Origin: Sedimentisphaerales bacterium
GTDB taxonomy: Bacteria; Planctomycetota; Phycisphaerae; Sedimentisphaerales; Anaerobacaceae
Assembly: GCA_016933985.1 (NCBI GenBank)
Contig: JAFGTU010000372.1
Span: forward strand, 1 to 5,424
Length of the DNA stretch: 5,424 nucleotides
Direction: 5' to 3'
In this document: positions 5,057 through 5,424 of the stretch, piece after piece
How positions within the stretch are numbered: position 1 is the first letter of the stretch
Layout of the letters: each line of letters begins with the position of its first letter
Position numbers and translations under genes: made by a program
The notes under the pieces: generated by a model
What the model saw: only the letters and a program-made list of their open reading frames with translations
What the model was told of the DNA's origin: nothing
Database searches by the model: none

Positions 5057-5424
5057 ATGAACAGACGCCGATTCTTGAAAGTTGTTGCCGGCGGCGCGGC
5101 GGCGATGGCCCTGCCGGGTTGTGCGATGGGACGTTCTAAATCCGCAAAGGCCAAGCTGCCCAATATCATTTATATCATGGCCGACGATATGGGCTATGCT
5201 GATTTAGGCTGTTACGGGCAAAAACGGATCAAGACGCCCAACATCGACAAGCTGGCCGAAGAGGGCACCCGGTTTACGCAGTGTTACACCGGCTCGACCG
5301 TCTGCGCGCCGTCGCGAAGCGTTTTGATGACCGGCCAGCATACGGGCCGTACCCGAATTCGGGGCAATAGCGGGATAGTGGGCGGCGTAGGCCCGCAGAG
5401 GCGCGTCCCGCTCCGGGACGAGGA
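5057..5424 (+). CDS. Sulfatase (arylsulfatase family, type I), N-terminal 122 residues
   Basis: The frame is open from ATG 5057 to the window edge. AAGGA (5044-5048) lies 8 bases before ATG 5057 but only 2 before an in-frame ATG at 5051, so 5057 is preferred. Residues 2-8 (NRRRFLK) are a twin-arginine export motif, and L-P-G-C22 is a plausible lipobox, so the protein may be exported folded and lipid-anchored. The catalytic domain starts at L34-PNIIYIMADDMGYADLG, with metal-binding D43 and D44, and continues with TPNIDKLAEEGTRFTQCY. C83-A-P-S-R87 is the formylglycine motif CxPxR, followed by SVLMTGQHTGR. The enzyme hydrolyses sulfate esters, and in planctomycetes usually acts on algal or mucin-like polysaccharides. 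Cys83 must be converted to formylglycine by an anaerobic or aerobic maturase not in the window. About three quarters of the usual 450-500 residues lie beyond the edge, so substrate cannot be inferred. Confidence 0.95.
   Translation, partial: MNRRRFLKVVAGGAAAMALPGCAMGRSKSAKAKLPNIIYIMADDMGYADLGCYGQKRIKTPNIDKLAEEGTRFTQCYTGSTVCAPSRSVLMTGQHTGRTRIRGNSGIVGGVGPQRRVPLRDE

Overview
The window looks like a chromosome segment from a Planctomycetota bacterium, most likely of the Phycisphaerae / Sedimentisphaerales type. This is inferred from protein style, not from a marker gene. The evidence is a C-terminal block of the 'pre-pilin H-X9-DG' type ending in DGH...DNIYT, a Tat-exported sulfatase that follows it in the same direction, a secreted DUF4465 protein, and fairly GC-rich coding DNA separated by AT-richer intergenic stretches. 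There are no rRNA or tRNA genes, CRISPR arrays, transposases or integrases.

Left part (1-1190). A minus-strand transcription unit runs off the left edge. Reading leftwards it has a possible promoter near 1141-1113, a well-formed cobalamin (B12) riboswitch at about 1078-815, an expression platform with small hairpins, a strong intrinsic terminator (706-671), a GA-rich leader with heptamer repeats, a Shine-Dalgarno sequence, and then the start (544) of a secreted DUF4465 protein. The 646 bases between that start and the gene at 1191 are therefore mostly a long regulatory leader. The natural reading is that corrinoid represses an exported protein of unknown biochemical function, so a role in corrinoid capture or a corrinoid-dependent process is likely. 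This is the most interesting part of the window.

Middle part (1191-3723). A plus-strand gene for a 306-residue protein that I do not recognise contains a diverged internal duplication. It is followed by a plus-strand gene for a two-helix membrane protein carrying a C-terminal YbjQ (UPF0145) domain. Converging on them from the right is a minus-strand gene for a tail-anchored coiled-coil protein. Its rod is built from 42-residue (six-heptad) repeats.

Right part (3724-5424). A divergent intergenic region of about 250 bases holds a candidate promoter for each direction, a run of ten C residues and an AT-rich piece resembling dispersed intergenic repeats. The plus-strand promoter has a perfect extended -10. 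It drives a 375-residue membrane protein in which a DUF4190-like multi-helix N-terminus replaces the usual prepilin leader in front of an H-X9-DG-type domain. A sulfatase (Tat plus lipobox signal, C-A-P-S-R formylglycine motif) starts 23 bases downstream and runs off the right edge. These two probably form an operon linked to degradation of sulfated polysaccharide at the cell surface.
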